From an uncultured Bacteroidota bacterium (GTDB taxonomy: Bacteria > Bacteroidota > Bacteroidia > Bacteroidales > SZUA-534), in the NCBI GenBank assembly GCA_937900725.1, contig CALCFP010000012.1, forward strand, positions 1-6,251: 6,251 nt of DNA. Reading direction: 5' to 3'. The number at the start of each line of letters is the position of its first letter. Within the stretch, counting starts at the first letter, position 1. A model generated the notes under the pieces. That model was not told the origin of the DNA. It made no database searches and worked only from the letters and a program-made list of their open reading frames with translations. Positions 5,848 to 6,251 of this stretch are shown here, in pieces. Both the position numbers and the translations under genes were made by a program.

Positions 5848-6251
5848 TCAGTATTCCGCCCAGCGCACGGCAATCTCGTCGAGGGTGGAGAGAATGACTT
5901 GAGGGTTGTTTGCTGTCACCAACTTGATGCGGTAATCCTTAAAGTCGGGCAGGCCTTTGAAGTATGTCGATAGATGCTGGCGAAGTTCAAAGATGCCGAC
6001 ATAATCGCCCTTCCAGTCGAGCGAGTACTGAAGATGGCGCTTTATGAGTTCAACCTTTTGCGGGACAGTTGGCTTGGGCAGCAGTTCGCCTGTCTGCAGA
6101 TAATGTTTTGTCTGGCTGAAAATCCACGGATTGCCGATGGCCGCGCGGCCTATCATTATGGCATCCACTCCATAGCGGTCGAAGTATTCCTTCGCCTTCT
6201 CCGGGGAGTTGATGTCACCGTTCCCGATGATTGGGATGTTCATGCGCGGGT
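5848..6251 (-). CDS. dusB: tRNA-dihydrouridine synthase, C-terminal part (5' end outside window)
   Basis: This FMN- and NADPH-dependent enzyme reduces specific uridines in tRNA to dihydrouridine. Only about 134 C-terminal residues are in the window. The frame is open to the edge (PRM before NIPIIGNG), so the ATG at 6241-6243 is internal, not the start. Visible family features are IPIIGNGDINSPEKA and VDAIMIGRAAIGNPWIF, the late barrel strands that hold the FMN phosphate. After them comes the helical tRNA-binding domain with HLSTYFKGLPDFKDYRIKL. The catalytic cysteine lies upstream, out of view. The motifs fit the DusB/Dus family. I use dusB because it is the usual Dus in this phylum, but DusA/DusC cannot be formally excluded from a fragment. 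The stop is TGA at 5848-5850, and no terminator is seen between it and the metK promoter. Confidence 0.9.
   Translation of the reverse strand, partial: PRMNIPIIGNGDINSPEKAKEYFDRYGVDAIMIGRAAIGNPWIFSQTKHYLQTGELLPKPTVPQKVELIKRHLQYSLDWKGDYVGIFELRQHLSTYFKGLPDFKDYRIKLVTANNPQVILSTLDEIAVRWAEY

Noticed and set aside
1..6251. CRISPR arrays, tRNA or rRNA genes
   Set aside because: No short regularly spaced repeats and no cloverleaf or rRNA-like sequence were seen on either strand.

Overview
The window looks like a chromosomal segment from a Bacteroidetes, most likely Bacteroidales, bacterium. Three signs support this: near-identical C-terminal sorting domains of the Por/type IX secretion system (T9SS), TAnnTTTG-type -7 promoter boxes, and A/T-rich leaders without Shine-Dalgarno sequences. 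Every gene I can support lies on the minus strand, so transcription runs from high to low coordinates.

Right part (4355-6251), housekeeping. The 3' end of a tRNA-dihydrouridine synthase gene (dusB, cut by the window edge) is followed by a 157-bp gap and a complete S-adenosylmethionine synthetase gene (metK), which ends at a strong intrinsic terminator. The gap holds a Bacteroidetes-type promoter. Almost directly at its predicted start site is a 52-nt element that matches the SAM-II (SAM_alpha) riboswitch aptamer in primary motifs, P1 stem and pseudoknot. This implies feedback control of metK by its own product.

Middle (4089-4436): the metK terminator, then an AT-rich intergenic stretch that probably carries the promoter of the next cluster.

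Left part (22-4088), a tightly packed run of exported-protein genes, probably one operon. In transcription order these are: an intact T9SS cargo protein (3435-4088), a small lipocalin-like lipoprotein (3035-3403), a second T9SS cargo gene whose signal peptide is out of frame (2347-3031), a secreted protein with a different C-terminal sorting-like domain (1422-2345), an M43/pappalysin-like zinc metalloprotease split by a frameshift (310-1444), and an orphan T9SS tail (22-276). Three of these carry a 246-bp tail cassette that is about 90% identical at DNA level by hand count, while what precedes it is unrelated. The pattern suggests tail-cassette duplication or gene conversion, combined with decay or on/off switching of the host genes.

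The most rewarding items are the SAM-II-like element, the repeated sorting-tail cassette, and the reading-frame lesions that lie in or next to T runs. Those lesions could be real pseudogenes, phase variation or sequencing error.
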